DNA of 21,800 nt, taken from the NCBI GenBank assembly GCA_002771355.1, contig PCSU01000014.1, positions 1-21,800 on the forward strand, in the 5' to 3' direction. Position 1 is the first letter of the stretch. Every line of letters begins with the position of its first letter. Below the pieces are notes generated by a model. The model had not been told where the DNA came from. It did no database searches and worked only from the letters and a program-made list of their open reading frames with translations. The stretch is from a candidate division WWE3 bacterium CG22_combo_CG10-13_8_21_14_all_39_12. Its GTDB lineage: Bacteria > Patescibacteriota > 4484-211 > GCA-002791395. Both the position numbers and the translations under genes were made by a program. Positions 20,282 to 21,800 of the stretch are shown piece after piece.

Positions 20282-20815
20282 TTATTGTTGAAAAAGAAGC
20301 CCCCACAATCCTTGGAAGGGGGATCCTGCAACGATAGAAAGGCGCTTGAGGATGAATGCGCCTTCTTCAGGATCACTTTGCCAGGTGGCATTAATCATCC
20401 CCGAACCCATCACCTGGTATGTTTGGCCAGGAATTAGGTCAAACCCGGATTTATTCCCTGAGATTGTTTCATATACCAACCCCTCCGGGTTTTCAGAAGA
20501 AAGAAACGTTGCCGAGCCTTCAGCCGCAGCTTCAAATACAGCCGGTACACTGAAGTATGGGACGGGGTTGGCGACGTTGAAGGTGGTGTATTCTTTACAG
20601 CCTTCACCTTCAAGGTCTCCTCTGAAAACCACCATGTCCTTATGTGGGTTTGTGAGCCCAACGGTGGGAAAACCAGTGCAGTTCGGCTGGACCACAACTG
20701 GCTCAGCGGTTGTAAGGATTTCAAACGGTTGGTTGTCGCCGACTGGAAAAACGCAGCCGGTGAAGACGAGTGCGGCAAAAAGAAGGACGATCCAAATCGG
20801 AATACGGTTGTGCAT
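20282..20815 (-). CDS. Putative lipoprotein, function unknown
   Basis: This is 177 residues from the ATG at 20815, which has AAGGAG (20823-20828) seven bases upstream. The N-terminus MHNRIPIWIVLLFAALVFTGC is a lipoprotein-type signal with Cys at position 21; the -3 residue is Phe, tolerated but not the consensus Leu. The mature part is beta-rich, with two more cysteines (PNCTGFPTVG, GEGCKEYTTFNV) and GQTYQVMGSGMINATWQSDPEEGAFI, a pattern suggesting a small beta-sandwich. I know no family for it. It lies in a segment richer in GC than the rest of the window, between two hairpin terminators, and forms a short tandem with the exported protein gene upstream. A competing plus-strand frame across both genes lacks any start signal. 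Confidence 0.75.
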   Translation of the reverse strand: MHNRIPIWIVLLFAALVFTGCVFPVGDNQPFEILTTAEPVVVQPNCTGFPTVGLTNPHKDMVVFRGDLEGEGCKEYTTFNVANPVPYFSVPAVFEAAAEGSATFLSSENPEGLVYETISGNKSGFDLIPGQTYQVMGSGMINATWQSDPEEGAFILKRLSIVAGSPFQGLWGLLFQQ

Positions 20816-20864
20816 GTGCTTTCTCCTTGTGGTTGAAATTGTGACGGTGCTAAAGCGAACCGTC

Positions 20865-20870
20865 ATTATA
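20865..20870 (-). promoter_or_regulatory. -10 box of the lipoprotein gene
   Basis: TATAAT on the minus strand between the upstream terminator and the lipoprotein gene; the expected leader is about 40 bases and includes AAGGAG. An inverted repeat (GACGGT / ACCGTC, 20843-20864) abuts the box and could be an operator. Confidence 0.5.
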
Positions 20871-20879
20871 CTTCATACC

Positions 20880-20917
20880 AAAAGGAGGTTGAGCAGCACA
20901 CGGGCCACTCAACCTCC
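20880..20917 (-). terminator. Intrinsic terminator of the exported protein gene
   Basis: On the minus strand a perfect ten-pair stem GGAGGTTGAG / CTCAACCTCC with a 14-base loop is followed by TTTT, seven bases after the stop codon of the 20925-21515 gene. Confidence 0.85.
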
Positions 20918-20924
20918 AGTTCTC

Positions 20925-21515
20925 CTACTGATCGAGCACATTGATGAAGCTAATGTGCGTTGGGGTTCCCGGTCCAACAGGTGCCGGTGCTGGGGGGAAC
21001 GAAATTCCAAAAATATCATCTAACAGTGCCACCTCGTTATGGTGGCGGGCGTGACGTGAGAGGATTCGTGAGATTTGAATAATATCCTCCCCGTCGATTT
21101 CAGTGCCTAGGTTCGGGGCCAGATCCCACAGATCCTGGGACTGGTCAACCGATAAGAATTGCAGGAACCATTTAAGGCTGGCTTCCTGTTCCTCGTTCAA
21201 CTCCAGTCCGAACACTTTGCCCTCGATCGTGAGGGCGTCCATGGCCTGTTTGGCCGTCGGACACAGAGTCTGTGCTGGACAGTCCGTGATCTCCGGCCCG
21301 ATGAACCGGGAGGAGAGGACCTGCGACCCCGACAGAGGGGCGGGTGCGGTCGCCGTGGCGATGGGGGTCTGTTGGCCCCCGTCGGCCGTCACGGTCCCCA
21401 CAACCGTAACCTTGATTGTGCTTTCCTGGGCGAAGACTTCCTGCCCAGGGAAAACAACGACGAAAGCGGTGGTCACGATCAGTGCGGCCAGGATCGACAA
21501 AATTCGATTTTTCAT
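20925..21515 (-). CDS. Exported protein of unknown function
   Basis: This 196-residue protein has a clear signal peptide (MKNRILSILAALIVTTAFVVVF...EVFA, cleavage likely after VFA at about residue 29). The mature protein begins with a Thr/Ala/Pro-rich stretch (to about residue 70), then DCPAQTLCPTAKQAMDAL with two cysteines that may pair. A helical segment rich in Glu/Gln follows (LELNEEQEASLKWFLQFLSVD), then a Pro-rich end. No family is recognised. AAGGAGG (21523-21529) lies seven bases before the ATG. The gene is very GC-rich (44 of 60 bases in 21301-21360), unlike the rest of the window, with a hairpin terminator downstream. Confidence 0.75.
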   Translation of the reverse strand: MKNRILSILAALIVTTAFVVVFPGQEVFAQESTIKVTVVGTVTADGGQQTPIATATAPAPLSGSQVLSSRFIGPEITDCPAQTLCPTAKQAMDALTIEGKVFGLELNEEQEASLKWFLQFLSVDQSQDLWDLAPNLGTEIDGEDIIQISRILSRHARHHNEVALLDDIFGISFPPAPAPVGPGTPTHISFINVLDQ

Positions 21516-21613
21516 AGATGCCCCTCCTTCAAGGGTACTTCAGTTGTGGATGGCGTTGTAGAGCCGTTTTGGGCTTGTTTGCCACCCTTGGTTGTTAAGA
21601 TGCTACTGTTATT

Positions 21614-21622
21614 AGTATAGCA
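21614..21622 (-). promoter_or_regulatory. Extended -10 promoter of the exported protein gene
   Basis: TGCTATACT on the minus strand; the expected start near 21607 gives a leader of about 90 bases. The leader contains an inverted repeat (ACCCTTG at 21584-21590 and CAAGGGT at 21530-21536, plus-strand reading) whose inner arm abuts the Shine-Dalgarno sequence. Confidence 0.5.
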
Positions 21623-21762
21623 TACTATGGGTCGTGTTTCCGGTTTATTGATTACACCCATGGGCTGGTTGAGGCTTGGTAGCAGTGAGAATGGGATTTT
21701 GTGGGTGGGCTTGTAAATAGCTTCACAAAGCCCAAAACTGCCTTGTAGGGATTTTGTTTGAG
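21623..21762. other. Non-coding stretch right of the exported protein promoter
   Basis: No gene is seen. It contains an imperfect inverted repeat GGGCTTGT / ACAAAGCCC (21707-21733) and leads into the REP-like palindrome. Nothing else is supported. Confidence 0.4.
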
Positions 21763-21783
21763 ATTCCGAAGCAAGTTCGGAAT
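21763..21783. repeat. REP-like palindrome
   Basis: ATTCCGAA, loop GCAAG and TTCGGAAT make an 8-pair hairpin, followed by GACA. The context (GAGATTCCG...CGGAATGACA) resembles dispersed REP-type elements seen in many bacterial genomes. Only one copy is in this window, so its repetitive nature is inference. Confidence 0.55.
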
Positions 21784-21800
21784 GACAGAGGGGAAGAAGG

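Noticed and set aside
20346..21023. Plus-strand open frame of 225 residues across the GC-rich segment
   Set aside because: It lies opposite two minus-strand genes that have signal peptides, AAGGAG sites and terminators, and it spans a terminator hairpin. The length is explained by high GC.
21103..21620. Two overlapping plus-strand open frames of about 150 residues
   Set aside because: Both are opposite the exported protein gene, have no start signal and show low-complexity Arg/Gly-rich translations typical of GC-rich antisense frames.

Overview
The window looks like part of a chromosome from a Candidate Phyla Radiation (Patescibacteria) bacterium, probably Microgenomates- or Katanobacteria-like. 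This is inferred from gene content and architecture; there is no rRNA here to confirm it. The pointers are a PrgI / TraC-like / VirB4 cassette, a DUF4012 protein, a short YidC, a winged-helix NUDIX-type protein, a ValRS of only 757 residues, many overlapping genes and a moderately AT-rich composition. I see no tRNA, rRNA, CRISPR array or transposase gene.

Layout. (1) 1-1631: the 5' part of a probable wHTH-NUDIX gene (minus), a Cys-rich membrane-anchored protein (minus) and, divergently, a GatB/YqeY protein (plus). (2) 1632-6447: a minus-strand operon read from right to left: PrgI-like membrane protein, coiled-coil protein with a carboxypeptidase-regulatory-like domain, TraC-like N-terminal domain protein, VirB4 ATPase, and a 121-residue protein of unknown function. 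(3) 6448-6820: a 373-base divergent control region with promoters, a nested hairpin (possible small RNA or leader) and weak DnaA-box-like sites. (4) 6821-8604: the classic rpmH-rnpA-yidC-jag block, here without dnaA or yidD. (5) 8692-11390: endonuclease IV, an O-antigen ligase-like membrane protein and an ICMT/PEMT-like membrane methyltransferase. (6) 11447-15462: RNase H, a Wzz-like two-helix protein and a 1003-residue fusion of an SDR sugar-nucleotide enzyme with DUF4012. (7) 15475-20104: a class I methyltransferase (minus), ribosomal protein bL25 (plus), a membrane-anchored TPR protein (minus) and valS (minus). (8) 20105-21800: a compositionally different, GC-rich segment with two small exported proteins, strong Shine-Dalgarno sites and hairpin terminators, ending in a REP-like palindrome.

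How the genes work together. Region 2 encodes the energy and membrane core of a type IV secretion-like machine, without a visible coupling protein, relaxase or pilin. Region 4 supplies a ribosomal protein, tRNA processing and membrane protein insertion. Regions 5-6 mix DNA repair and RNA/DNA hybrid removal with likely cell-surface polysaccharide functions (ligase/polymerase, chain-length-like protein, sugar-nucleotide SDR, DUF4012).

The strongest non-gene signal is promoter geometry. At seven gene starts a -10-like hexamer is followed by exactly six bases and then ATG, which predicts leaderless mRNAs. The GC-rich right end instead uses AAGGAG-type ribosome binding sites seven bases before ATG and intrinsic terminators, so two styles of expression signal sit side by side.
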